64,000 bases of DNA from Pseudocercospora fijiensis CIRAD86 (lineage: Eukaryota; Ascomycota; Dothideomycetes; Mycosphaerellales; Mycosphaerellaceae). The stretch covers positions 1,701,011 to 1,765,010 of the forward strand of contig NW_006921537.1 of the NCBI RefSeq assembly GCF_000340215.1, in the 5' to 3' direction. Below the pieces are notes generated by a model. That model was not told the origin of the DNA. It ran no database searches and was given only the letters and a program-made list of their open reading frames with translations. Below are positions 41,801 to 52,478 of this stretch, one piece after another (position 1 is the first letter of the stretch; each line of letters opens with the position of its first letter). The position numbers and the translations under genes are program-made.

Positions 41801-44392
41801 ATCGCCCCCGATATACTCTCCCGATTATAGGGCGTGCTCTCCCCCTAATAGGACGACGTTAACGCTAGCGGCTTAGACGAGATTCCTATAATGTTAACAA
41901 TGCCGTACGACCTTAAGCCTACCTTTAAAGGCGACGGCGCGTGCGATATGAAAATCTCGAGCTAATCGCCGGACCCTGCGTCTACCGCGGCTACGCGCAT
42001 ACGTAGCCTTAACCTCCTAAATTTCAAAATAAATATCCCTACTCTTCCGCCTTCGGCCCTAGTAAATGTCCTCTCTTCGTCTAGGATCGACTATAGCGAA
42101 TGTTTCTTTTCGCGAACTAATAGATAGGAATACTACCGTCGCGACGAAATACCCGCCTTTTTCTATAGCATTTAAAAGGAACCTACTCTCTACGTAGAAA
42201 CGGTAATATCCCTCTCCGACGAGTTTAAAGCGAGACTTAGGAAAGTATACCGAGACGACCGACCGTAGCGGAGATTGCTAGCAGTCCTTAAGTCTATCGA
42301 AGTCGCATATACCTAGGACTAAGCAGTACAACCCGAGCAGATATCGAATCGCTAAGTACGGAGGAGGCAGAGGCGTAAGCGCGACCGTAAAGCTAGACGG
42401 AAGAAGGCACACTCTAAGACCTAGGTAAAAGCCGCCCTAGAGACGGGCAGGGCACCTTCGGTCTACCCGGATTAGCCTCTAGCGTATCTCCCGAAGCTAG
42501 CCTCTTTACGCTCTTCGGAAGACACCGCCGTACGTAGTATATAGTATATACTCGAAAAACCCGACGACGTCCCGATAGACCTAAAGTGCCTAGATAGGAT
42601 TAGATTTTTTCGGGAAGATAGCTTAGTTTACTACATTAACCCGACCTTACACTATTCCCGTCTATATATTCCTTTTAGCCTTACTTACGAGATCTTTAAG
42701 ATAGCCTATAACCTTCGGCATTACGCGGGTTTTTAGCGCACCCTCGATCGCGTTAACGCGAGTTTCTATATCCGGCACTGTCGCCGACATTTAGAACGCT
42801 ACATCGACTAGTGCTATATATATAAGACGAATTAGCTAACGCGATATAAGCCCTACGGGCAACTCAATCCGATAGACGCGAAGTATAGGCTCCCTATAGA
42901 CGTCTAAATAGCAGACTAGATTATAGGACTCCTACCTACTAACGAAGGTTTTAATACGCTCCTTATAGTAACCTATAAGAAGTCTAAACGGGTTTTGCTC
43001 CTCCCCGGCAAATGCTAGTAGACTACAGAAACCTAGGCAGCCTAGTACCTTACGGCTATCTAAGAGCGATCTTAGCGAGTCGCTAAAGTCTTTATCTGCG
43101 ATCGAGACCCTAAATAGCTATCCAAATTCTTTACTATAATAATAAAGCTACTAGGCGCATTAATCCTCGCCTCTATAGCTTACTATCTATAGATAGACGG
43201 CTAGTCCGAGCGTATAAATCAGACCGTTAAGATCGCTATATAGTATTTTGTTACGGCAAATCTAGATGTATAGTAGATAGACGTCCTTCCCTCCCTTATA
43301 TCCTATCTCGGGAGTATTAAGAATGCGAGCACCGGCGTCTCGCCCGATGAAATGCTTTTCGGGTTTGATTTAAATACCGACGCCTTTGTCGGGCTCCGAG
43401 AACTGTAGCTAAAGGATTACGTAACGCTACGACAGTAATTTCGGGACGCAGCCGAGGAATCTATAGCCTTCGTAGCGGTAGATATAAAGCACCGCTACGA
43501 TGCTAAGCATTAGCATATGTTCTTCGAGCCGGGAGACTATACTATACTTAGGCTATATTACGGGTATCGCGTACATAGTTAGAGCTATCGCAAATACAGC
43601 AATTAGGCTATAGGCCCTTTTAAGATTAAGAGAAGAATAGGCAAATTAGCCTATAAATTGGAGCTGCCTAAGTTAGTTAAGTTCTACCCGGTAATATCGA
43701 TCGCGCAGCTCGAGCCTGTACTAAATCTAGCGAAGGACCCCTTCTCGAGACCTTATCCCCGCGTTCTAGCCCCGATAGACCTATAGTCTAAACAACCTAC
43801 AATAACTCCTAAACGCGTTTTAGCTAAACGTAGCTTAAAGGGAAAGACTGAATATCTAGTAAAGTAGAAGGACGAGCAACTAATAATAAATAAATAGGTT
43901 AGAGAAGACGAAATGCGAGAAGGCAACGAACACCTAATTAAAAGATTCGAAGACTCGTAGGTTACGGACAGACAAGTAAATTAAATAACGCCGTCTATAA
44001 CGTAGAGGGAGCCGAGACATATCGCTACGAGATCGATACGACCTAGTTAAGATAGTAGTAGCGGCAACAACGTCGACGGGAACGTTAATAGACAGGTGCA
44101 GCCTATACGACGCTAGCTACCGAGAGGGCAGAAGAAACTAGTATATATTAAAGAAAGCGACGATAAGTCTATCGGCGGCCCCTCTAGGGAGCAGCAGACC
44201 GATCCGTCTCTACTAGATACAACCTTAAGCGAGTAGAACCCGACTATAGGCAATAAAGCGCTGCGACCGGAATTAACTAGCTCCGATATACATCGCTACT
44301 AGATAACTCGCGACGTAGCCCCTAGTAGTACGCTAAGGGGAGATAAAGAAGAGGACCCTAATTCCGACGATACGACGTCTTACTAAGGATGA
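38900..44392 (+). pseudogene. pol remnant: protease, RT, RNase H, integrase, chromodomain
   Basis: All domains lie in one frame, -1 relative to gag. Protease: LDTS at 39035-39046 (DTG with one TpG-to-TpA change) and NILLGIDVITPAGF near 39270. Reverse transcriptase, 40290-41170: LRVVIDIRGLNSIS, YTYISVIDVRSIFYQFAV, and YIDN at 40823-40834, where YIDD is expected and RIP explains the change. RNase H: LYIDVDASKEF from 41321. Integrase: remains of the HHCC finger near 42770, GLLPTNEGFNTLLIVTYKKS from 42926, the DRDPK block and SERINQTVKIAI. A GPF-like segment (KRRIGKLAYKLELPK-type) follows, then a chromodomain near 43838 (LKGKTEYLVK). The TGA at 44390-44392 is probably the original stop because RIP does not make TGA from CpA sites. 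The start is approximate. Confidence 0.85.
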
Positions 44393-45047
44393 AATTTAGC
44401 GATAGCGCGATACCCCCGCGCCTCTAAACACCTAGGTAGGAGCCTATCGAAGAATTCTACTATCCTTGTTTACGACGCTACAATTCCCGCTTATTACGGC
44501 GAATCGGTACCTTAACCCCCGGCTATAGGTTTTCCCTCCTATAGAGGAAATCTAATAGTGTTTCCGCTAGCATTACCTCTATAGATTTAGATATAGGTTT
44601 CGAACACCGATAGACGTAGACTTCCGGGCTACCTTAGCGGAACTAATAAATTCTAGAAGTCGTTTTCCTCGCTTATCGCTTTACTTCGAAAGTTTGTTTT
44701 AAGGTTCGCGTATATACGCTACCGTTAGTCGCGCAAAAGCGCGCGGAAGCTCGGACCCTACCGCGAGGTAACCTTTTTCCGTCCTTCTTCGCGTAACAAT
44801 TACTCTATATATAATAATACACTACAAGTCGGCGGTATGCCGTTGCTACTATAAGCATCTTAGTAATATCCGTACTCGATATCGACTACGCCCTACCGGC
44901 TTACCGCGCTATCTATAGCAAGCGATCCCAACCTCCTACGCTAGCGCAAGTAGAGCGGCATATTCGAGATGTTACCGTCGCCGCGCGACGACGACAACCC
45001 TAGTAAAGGCTAAGGACAGCCGCGTCCTATGTCTACTAATAGTAAAG

Positions 45048-45410
45048 AATAGCAGCCTATTGCTAAGGATAATAGAGAACAGCAGCCTATTACTAAGGAG
45101 GATAAAGAATAGTAGCCTATTACTAAGGATAATAGAGAATAGTAGCCTATTACTAAGGATAATAGAGAATAGTAGCCTATTGCTAAGGAGGATAAAGAAT
45201 AGTAGCCTATTACTAAAAATAATGAAGAATAGTAGCCTATTACTAAGGAGGATGAAGAATAGCAGCCTGTTGCTAAAAATAATAAAGAACAGCAGCCTAT
45301 TGCTAAAAATAGTGAAGAATAGCAGCCTATTGCTAAGGAAGATAAAGAACAGCAGCCTGTTACTAAAAATAGTAAAGAACAGCAGCCTATTACTAAGAAG
45401 GATGAAGGAG
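45048..45410 (+). repeat. 30-bp tandem repeat, about 12 copies (10-residue protein repeat)
   Basis: Twelve consecutive units of 30 bases of the type AATAGCAGCCTATTGCTAAG plus ten variable bases; the last unit is 33 bases and degenerate copies trail to about 45440. In the phase of the surrounding frame each unit reads E-Q-Q-P-(I/V)-(A/T)-K plus three charged residues, with TAG replacing CAG in RIP-hit copies. Long stop-free readings on both strands across this repeat in other phases are by-products. Confidence 0.9.
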
Positions 45411-45556
45411 AATAGCCTAGTGCTAAGAATAAAGAAGAACGACAGTCTATAATCGGAAATGCTAAGGAATAAGAATAGCCCGCAGAGGCTAGGGAGCAAG
45501 AGCAGGATACCTACGCGGACTTAGGAAGCAAGTCTGAGTCTACTAGTACGCCCTAA

Positions 45557-45700
45557 GACGTCGGCGACCCGATAGAAGACGTCGTTTAGTCGACTAAAGA
45601 CGATAATTATACTAGCGAAGACGACGAAGACGTCGGCGATCCGATAGAAGACGTCGTTTAGTCGATTAAAGACGATAACTACGCTAACGAAGAGGTCGAC
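45557..45700 (+). repeat. 72-bp tandem duplication (24 residues)
   Basis: Two consecutive copies of a 72-base unit starting GACGTCGGCGA(C/T)CCGATAGA and differing by a few transitions. In frame it encodes an acidic 24-residue unit of the type DVGDPIEDVV. Confidence 0.85.
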
Positions 45701-47880
45701 GAAGTCGTCGATAAAAAAGAAGCCGCTAAGCGAGCGCGTAAGAAGAAGAGAGACGAGAAAATAAAGAACGCCGTACTACCGCCTAGGAAAGGCGAACTTC
45801 TAAGAATCCCCTACCTAGATATAAAGCCTAATTTCTCCGATATGTTTCCCTATATCGATAGAGCCGGCCTGCCCCTTAACGCTGTTTTAGATATTCCGAT
45901 AGCGATAGCGCGTACCCTAAACAACATAGTCGGCCGTAATAGCTCGCTCCTCTACGAAATCGCTATAGATAAGAGGCTATACGGCGTAGAGCCCTTCTTA
46001 CCCGACGCCCCGGTCTACGCATCGCGCTAGATAGCCTTTAGTATACGGAGGAGCGAGTGCACTCTTACCGGACAATTCTAGGACTTAATCGGCGCCTAAG
46101 GAGCCTACCTCTACGATACCTAATAGTACGGTTAGGATAAGTCCGCCGAGCTATTCTATAAGACCTATAACCGTTTCGGCCGGGAGAAACTCGACGTCCT
46201 AAAACAAAAGCTTATAAAGGAGGGCGAAGTTAACCGTAAAGCCTTAGTCTATCGCAAGCAGGCTAAAGAAGAGGGTTAGAAGGTAAAGCTATCCGTTAAG
46301 GCTCTATAGATTAAAACCGAGACCGACGACTAGAAGGCCGCTCGCCTTAACTAGGTTAAGAAGGCTTAGACTAAGCAAGTAAAGTAGCATAAGAGAAAAT
46401 TCAAAGGCCGCAATAAGGAGCTAGGGCTCGATATCTGCAACTACTACGAGTAGGCAGATTTAAAGAACTTCGTCGATAAGTATAATTTCGACGCCGACGA
46501 AGACAAGCCTACGGACGCCCGGAAGAACGCTATTTTAGGCGCTCGCGCTACGATGCGAACGTCCGATAGCTAAAGTATCTTACCTAAAGGATTGCGCCGA
46601 TACCTTGCGTCTATCTAGCCTTATTATTTCGACCTGCTCCTATATAAAAACGCGCTCGTCGACTCCGATAACGCATACGGATCTATTAAGTATACTAACT
46701 AGAAGTATATCCCGGCCGGAGAGCCGCCTAAAGCAATCTATAAGAAGACCGGCGAGCTCTATCCTCTATAATAGATATAGAATTACGAAGAAGGCCTAGC
46801 GAACCCGAAGTTTAGCGTAGACGCCTATTCGTAGGAGTAGGCTATAGCGGGCGAACCTCTCGTCTACGATATTAAATACGACACTTTTAGCAGCGACGAC
46901 TCTATCCTATACGAGGTACGTAAGCCGGAGGATATCGCGATGCCTACGTACAAGGTTCTATTCTATAGCCGAAACGCGAAATGCGCCGACCTCTTTAAGG
47001 AGCTCTATTAGGAGAAGATATCCGAAACGGCGCTAGCCTACGTCGCCCTAGTATACTAAATAACCGAAGGCTAGACCTGCCTTAAGACATATAAGGAGGC
47101 TAAAAACTACTTTATCGGACTTTTCTCCGATAGTATTAGCCTACTACTAAATGCCGAAAGCGAGCCTAGTAGGATCGCGGAGCACCTTAAGGCTATCTTC
47201 GATATAACCGGCGAGGAGTGCCCCGATATCCTAGACTAGTCGAAGCCCGCTATACTTAAGGGTAAGCTCCTATTAATGTAGCGATCTACGTATATATAGC
47301 TAATCGCCGAACTCGCTAAGAATTAGATGTAGTAGTTAGCTTAGAGCGACATCGAATAAGATTTCCGCCGCATAATCTAAAATTTCTAGCTATAGCTAGG
47401 ACGGTTCCCTCTAGGCCTACGCGCGTTGCTAATAGACCTAATGTTTAGTCTCGCACCGGCTACTAAGGGCCTTATCTTCTAGGACATTCCTATAAGCTAC
47501 TATACGCTAAAATCCCGAGAGGTAACAACCGATAGAGGCGTGCGGCTAGAGACACTACCCTTCCCTTTATATATAAAGGAAAAGGAGAAGCTTAAAGCTA
47601 AAGTGTTAAAGAAATTAGACGCAATCGAGTAGAAGTACCGCGAGGAGAAGAAAGCTAGCGAGGCCGCCGCAAAGGCCGCCAAAGTGGAAGCAAAAGCGGC
47701 TAAGCGCAAACTACTAGCGGCTGCTACTAAGAAGCGTAAAGCACCTACCGCCGACGAGGCGCCGACTCTAAAGAAGCTAAAATCCACAATAGCAACTACG
47801 ACTATAGTAGCTAAATCTCCGTACGCGAAGGCAAAGCGGATTGCCGCCGCTAAAAACGAGGCTACGTAGACTACTACGTA

Positions 47881-48229
47881 GGACCCTTCGTCTACCTAGC
47901 TAGAATAGTTAGGTGCTAGCAAAGCCTCTAGTAAGGGGAAATTAGCTAAGAAGGCTAAGACAAGCAGCGCGGATCCTCCGATCGACGCGCGCGACTAGGA
48001 CCCTTCGTCTACCTAGCTAGAATAGTTAGGTACTAGCAAAGCCTCTAGTAAGGGGAAATTAGCTAAGAAGGCTAAGATAAGTAGCGCGGATCCTCCGATC
48101 GACGCGCGCGACTAGGACCCTTCGTCTACCTAGCTAGAACAGTTAGGTACTAGCAAAGCCTCTAGCAAGCGAAAATTAGCTAGGAAGGCTAAGACAAGCA
48201 CCGCGGATCCTCCGATCGACGCGCGCGAC
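47881..48229 (+). repeat. 117-bp tandem repeat, three copies (39 residues)
   Basis: Copies start at 47881, 47998 and 48115 with GGACCCTTCGTCTACCTAGC. The period of exactly 117 bases keeps the reading frame. Copies differ mainly by transitions. The encoded unit is Ser/Lys/Ala-rich with a central acidic part. Confidence 0.92.
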
Positions 48230-50207
48230 CCGCCTACGCTAGGAGATAGCGGTGTTGCTCTAAGGGGCCTCTTTATAGACCTAACGTTCCGGCTTCTATT
48301 CGGGCGCTATAGATTTGTACGCCTATTTAACGTTTTACGTAAGGCTTATAGCGGCCGAACCCTCTACGGCGACGGTCTACGTCTATCTAAGACCTAGGAA
48401 ATGGATTTCGTTCGTCGCGTAGCGAGCATAACGGAACTTATAATAGAGGTAGGATACGTAATTATCGTAATGTTCCCTAACTAAGAGTAGCAATAGTATC
48501 TAAACTATATCGCGGAGACAGCGAGGAAGTTTAACTATAACTGCTTTAACGCCTACTTCGATACTACGGAGCTAGCTAAGAAGATATAATCGTTTATAGC
48601 GGGATTAAAGAACGACGAAGTCTTTCCCTAGGAGGAATATCTTCGGGATATTCCCGTATCCGAGAAAGCCGCAGATATAAAGATTTTCGGCGACTAGTCG
48701 GTATATATGCTTAGCTATTCCCTATAATAGATTAAGGAAGCAGTCGAAGGCGGTTAGACCGACCTCCTAGCCCCGATAGACGATTTCCTAATAGCGGCAG
48801 TTCCTATACTGCTAAAGGCGGCGGTGTTACGGCACTAGATATAGGCAGTTATTCTCCTACGTATTAACGATAAGACTAGAAAAATCCTTTACGTCGGATA
48901 CTATAAGTACGATAAGCAAGCTAAGTAGTTAATCCGCTTCCTAGGTAGGGAACTTAAGGACAATGCCGGTTAGGTAGGCGTCCCTAATAGGCGCGGCTAT
49001 ATTGTGTCTACTAAGGAGATGCCCGCTATGCCTCAATCCGACCCCCGTAAGATAGCGAGTGTAAGAATCTTAGCAGGACTAGACAGCTTAGACGGAGGCA
49101 AAGCGGGCACCCCTAGCGCTACTATAGTCGTTATCCCTACGGCTAGCACCCCTAGCGCTGCTATAGTCGCTAACCCTATAGCTACCGCCGCTAACGATAT
49201 CGCTATTGCCACCAACCCTGTATCTATCGCTAATATAGACAAGAGTAAATCCCAACTCCCTATCGACATCCTTCGCGATAAAGGCTAGAGTAGCTTATTC
49301 GTCTAGATCGCTCTAGCAGAGCTTACTAGGAAATAGTAGCTAGGAAGCGAGCCGGAAGAGTTGTAGATATTCGTAGGAGTCCTCGCCTATATAGTCGCAG
49401 CGGTAACAAAGGAATAGAATTACGTTAAGGACAGGGAGTCTCGCGAGTAGTTATTAGAAGACGAGAGAGCCTTATACGACTACGCTATGTCTATCGCAAA
49501 GAAATTCCTCTAAGCCTATAACGTCCTTCCCGAGGAAATTCGCAACGACATTATAGCCTATACTAAAGACAATATCGACTAGGACAACGAGAATTTAGAA
49601 GAATAGAACGGAAAGCTTACCGATACGGAGGACGTTGTTAACTATGTGCTAGAACTCTCCTATTTCTAGAACACGGACGGTACGGTTAAGGAAGACATAG
49701 AACAGTCTACCCTTCGTCTACTATAGGCGATAGACGCGATCTAACGCTCTAATACTAAAGCTAATTCCGAGAAAGCCGCGATTCGGGCGATATAGGAATT
49801 GCTATAGGACTAGGCTACTAGACTTACCTACGACTCCCTTACGGACATTATAGCCGGGCTCGCTAGATTAATCCAGTTAGGAAAAGAGGAAGACCGCGCC
49901 CGTATCGGCACATTTATCGCTACCGCCTTTAACGCCCTATACGTTATATATAGGAAGAATGCTATTAGATTCCTAGAGCGCTAGGCAGCGGCTAAAGGCT
50001 TAGAATTAGTAACCTAAAATTACTCGATTATAGCCGAGTAGGCGACGCGCAACGCGCAAGTTATTAAAACCTAGACGGAGACTCTGCGGTAGACGACGGT
50101 TAGTCTATTAAGTATAGTTAGCACACCTATACGAGAATACGACAGCATTGTAAGTCTATTACAGGTATAGTCTACGTAGTCGCGGACATTTCGCGACTAG
50201 GGGATTT

Positions 50208-50337
50208 TGTTACAAAGCTAGGAGGGAAGGGACACCTAGGCGGCTGCTACTAGCCGCCTTATAGGCATACTTCCTCCGTAGATAGATAGACATAATATGA
50301 ATCAATACACTTCAAAACCACGTTTCGAACTATAACA
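50208..50337 (+). repeat. 3' LTR (130 bp)
   Basis: Begins TGTTACAAAGCTAGG and ends CGAACTATAACA, with canonical TG...CA ends. A short purine run (AGGGGA) precedes it and may be the remains of the polypurine tract. The inverted repeat at 50238-50245/50252-50259 forms the same hairpin as in the 5' LTR. It is followed by the target duplication AAGGC. Confidence 0.93.
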
Positions 50338-52009
50338 AAGGCTTAATCTAAGCAATAGTAGCTCTATATCCGACCTCTCTCGCGGTATATAAAGAGACGC
50401 TATATTAGCTAATTATCGATACTACGTATTCGACTAATCTTTACAACCTCGAGCTACTTAATATAGTCGCCGCTAGACCTATAAACGATACAATTAAGCT
50501 AGGTATTAGCCTTGTCCGTCCGAAGCCGAATAAAGCGGACTTCGTAAAGTTATTAAAGTCGCTACGATAAGGCCTCGAACAAGCTAACTATCTAATACCT
50601 CTTATCGTTAGCACTAATCGAGAAGAGGTACTAATACTAGCTATCGATAAGGTGTTTCCGGAGTTAAAGAACATCGTTTGCGAGTAGTATTTAAACTAAG
50701 ACGTCCTTACTCGCGTACGTAAGGAGAGAGGCGAGTTTATATAGATTAAATCTAATAGCTACTAGACAGACAGTCCTTTAACTGCTACGTTTATAAAGCT
50801 CTTCGTTTATACTATCTATAGCGATACCGAGGAAGAGTTTAATAGTAACGTTGCAAAGCTAGATAGCGTTTATCCTATATTCTAGTCGTACCTCTATAAG
50901 AACTAGTAGTACTATAAGACTCGTATTATTAACTACTAGACTAACTAGGTACTACACTTCGGAGCGAAGACAACGTTACGAGTCGAGTCCTACTATAGCC
51001 GTATTAAGCTCTAGCTTAACTATAGTAGCCGATATGATATCTTTACGCTCTTCGAGTCCCTTCTTAACTAGTAGCAAGAAGGCTACGATCGCCGCTATAC
51101 CGCTATAGCGGACAACTTAAAGCGGTATAATAAGCTACTTACTAGCGTATTCTAGGCTTCTGTCTCTCGAGTTATAAGCGACTACTGCCTTCTCGAAGTA
51201 GCTAAGCTATAGAAGCGTACCCTTACCCTACTAAGAACTAAGGTTAACGATAATAGCAATAAGATTAAGTACTCGGCCTACTCGTATAGCTATATATACT
51301 ACCGCTATAACGATTACCTTACTAAGACGTACGGCTACCCTTATAAATACGAGATTATAAAGCTAATCGAGACAGGCGGTAGCCGCGTAGTACTATTGCC
51401 TTACTACTTCTACGAGCATTAGCTTATTAACTTTAGTAAGCGGCTACTATGTCTACGAGAGCCGAGGGTTATATTTAGCAACCGTAAACCTCTTACTAGC
51501 GGAGCGACACTTTACTTAACAAAGCGTATACTAACGGCTCGAGAACTTAACGACTTAGCTATTACTACGAAGAAGTAGAAGCGAACAAGTACTACTACTG
51601 CTAACTTTACTCTCGAGCTAGGCGTATTACTTACTTAGCTAAGAACGACGGTCTTAGCTTACTATAAGTATATAAAGAGCTAGTGCCGTAACTAATAGTG
51701 CCCCTACTAGAAGGCTAACCGACCGTATAGACCTGCTTATTACCCTTATAGCTTCGAGTACTATAATCTACGTCGAGAAGTACTCGAATAGGCACCTCCG
51801 GCTACTCCGCAACCTCCTTCTAAGCTAGAACTTCTACGCTAAGAGCTAAGTAATATAAAGGTACGCGAAGAACAGCGTTTAATCGAGCAACTTAAATATA
51901 GTCGTTAGTAGGCGGTATTGTATAAGCAACAACAACGATAAGCTACTTAGCAATAGTACTAGTAGTCGCTTATATAGCTAGTAGGAAGGCCGCTTTATTA
52001 CTAGGTACT

Positions 52010-52165
52010 CTAGCAACAATACTATTAGTTTACTTAGCAATAGTAGCATACTAGTTAGTAATAGCACTATTAGTTTGCTTAGTAATAGTAGTATACTTAG
52101 TAATAGTAGTATGCTTAGCAATAGCAGTATGCTTAGTAATAGTAGTATACTAGTTAGCAACTAAG
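52010..52165 (+). repeat. short-period repeat in the MULE transposase tail
   Basis: Irregular repetition of TTAGCAATAGTAGTATGC-like units. In the transposase phase these read as Gln-rich sequence with TAG for CAG, that is, a RIP-altered poly-Gln-type tail. Confidence 0.7.
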
Positions 52166-52423
52166 AGACTAGTATAAGCTAGCATATATAGCCTCGCGTA
52201 GTTATAAGGCGGTAGGTCGCAATCCGATTAGACCTAAGTAGATAGCTAACAACTAACAATACCTTTAATTTTGCTATACTACTAATTTGCTAACAAACTT
52301 TAGCTTTATAGCTATATATAGTAGTATTGTAGTGGTTGCCCGGCTAGCGGGGCCTGCAGCGACGCGATTATCCGCTTCTACACGCGATTTCGTTAGGAAC
52401 AGTCGATCTCGAAATCTTACATA

Positions 52424-52469
52424 ATGCTGGGGCTCGGGCTGCCAGCTGGGGCTCGGGGAAGTATCCAAG
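52424..52469 (-). repeat. right terminal inverted repeat of the MULE
   Basis: Ends ...GGGAAGTATCCAAG at 52469 and mirrors the left terminus exactly over 40 bases. It is followed by CACGATCTA (52470-52478), the right 9-bp target duplication. After that the sequence returns at once to normal composition. Confidence 0.92.
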
Positions 52470-52478
52470 CACGATCTA

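Larger units (their letters stand above)
44969..50200 (+). pseudogene. extra ~1,740-codon open frame of unknown function between pol and the 3' LTR
   Basis: Starts at an ATG (MLPSPRDDDN) and stays in one frame, the same phase as pol, until just before the 3' LTR. It is broken only by TAA/TAG of the RIP type; I saw no in-frame TGA in the stretches I translated. Contents in order: a Gln/Pro/Lys 10-residue repeat (45048-45410); a 24-residue duplicated acidic unit (45557-45700); a basic region; a globular-looking segment with YIDRAGLPLNAVLDIPIAIA and later GEPPKAIYKKTGELYPL; a Lys/Ala-rich stretch; three 39-residue repeats (47881-48229); another ordered region (MDFVRRVASITELIIEVGYV); an Ala/Ile/Thr-rich repeat-like section; and a helical C-terminus. 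No envelope-like signal peptide, no clear membrane helix and no domain I recognise. Confidence 0.6.
35008..50337 (+). mobile_element. 15.3-kb Ty3/Gypsy chromovirus LTR retrotransposon, RIP-degraded
   Basis: Bounded by two 130-bp direct repeats (35008-35137 and 50208-50337) and by a perfect 5-bp target duplication AAGGC (35003-35007 and 50338-50342). The second LTR starts TG and ends CA; the first has TA at both ends by RIP. Internal order is gag, protease, RT, RNase H, integrase and chromodomain, which places it in the chromovirus branch of Ty3/Gypsy. Pol lies one base back (-1) relative to gag. Unusually, a further open frame of about 5.2 kb separates pol from the 3' LTR, so the element is far longer than the usual 5-8 kb. 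Every frame is broken by TAA/TAG; CA and TG are rare while CpG is kept. Confidence 0.92.
34430..52190 (+). pseudogene. MULE transposase, stop-riddled and split by the Gypsy insertion
   Basis: Remnants of a MULE-family transposase lie on both sides of the retroelement. Left part (to 35007): GYEFKE.KPKKNKNGVKYRY and a YLYIYRCYGLPNKR segment, resembling the DNA-binding N-terminus of fungal MULEs. Right part (from 50343): LIIDTTYSTNLYNLELLNIV, matching the first conserved catalytic Asp block of MULE transposases (Asp at 50418-50420), then FGAKTTLRVESYYSRIKL and later conserved stretches. The frame is continuous across the junction 35007/50343, which shows the retroelement interrupted an existing gene. 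Stops are TAA and TAG, mostly where Gln or Trp is expected, as RIP produces. The last 200 bases encode a Gln-rich repetitive tail. No functional product is possible. Confidence 0.8.
33796..52469 (+). mobile_element. MULE-type DNA transposon, RIP-degraded, split by a nested Gypsy element
   Basis: The ends are inverted repeats of at least 40 bases: the left begins CTTGGATACTTCCCCGAGCC (33796) and the right end (to 52469) is its exact reverse complement over that length. A few more bases match if CpA-to-TpA changes are allowed, giving about 46 bp. Flanking 9-bp target duplications are TACGATCTA (33787-33795) and CACGATCTA (52470-52478); the one difference is a C-to-T in CpA context. Subtracting the nested 15,330-bp retroelement and its duplicated 5 bases leaves about 3.34 kb, a usual MULE size, and a 9-bp duplication is typical of MULEs. 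The transposase remnant runs on the plus strand. The interior is depleted in CA/TG and full of TAA/TAG, so the element is dead. Confidence 0.88.

Noticed and set aside
45060..45452. A 130-codon plus-strand frame of Ser/Leu/Lys repeats
   Set aside because: A different phase of the same tandem repeat; it does not connect to flanking coding sequence.
44972..45499. A 175-codon minus-strand frame rich in Leu/Phe/Ser repeats
   Set aside because: It is the complementary reading of the 30-bp tandem repeat; stop-free because of repeat composition. The plus-strand phase in line with the accessory frame explains the sequence.
47500..47787. A minus-strand Ala/Ser-rich frame
   Set aside because: Lies opposite the Lys/Ala-rich part of the accessory frame; only a mirror of biased codon composition.
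45048..48229. CRISPR-like array of direct repeats
   Set aside because: Units are contiguous, in-frame, and have no unique spacers; the context is a eukaryotic retroelement.
33840..52430. Possible horizontally acquired region, because of its deviant composition
   Set aside because: The deviation is fully explained by CpA-to-TpA mutation of two identified transposons with intact ends and target duplications.
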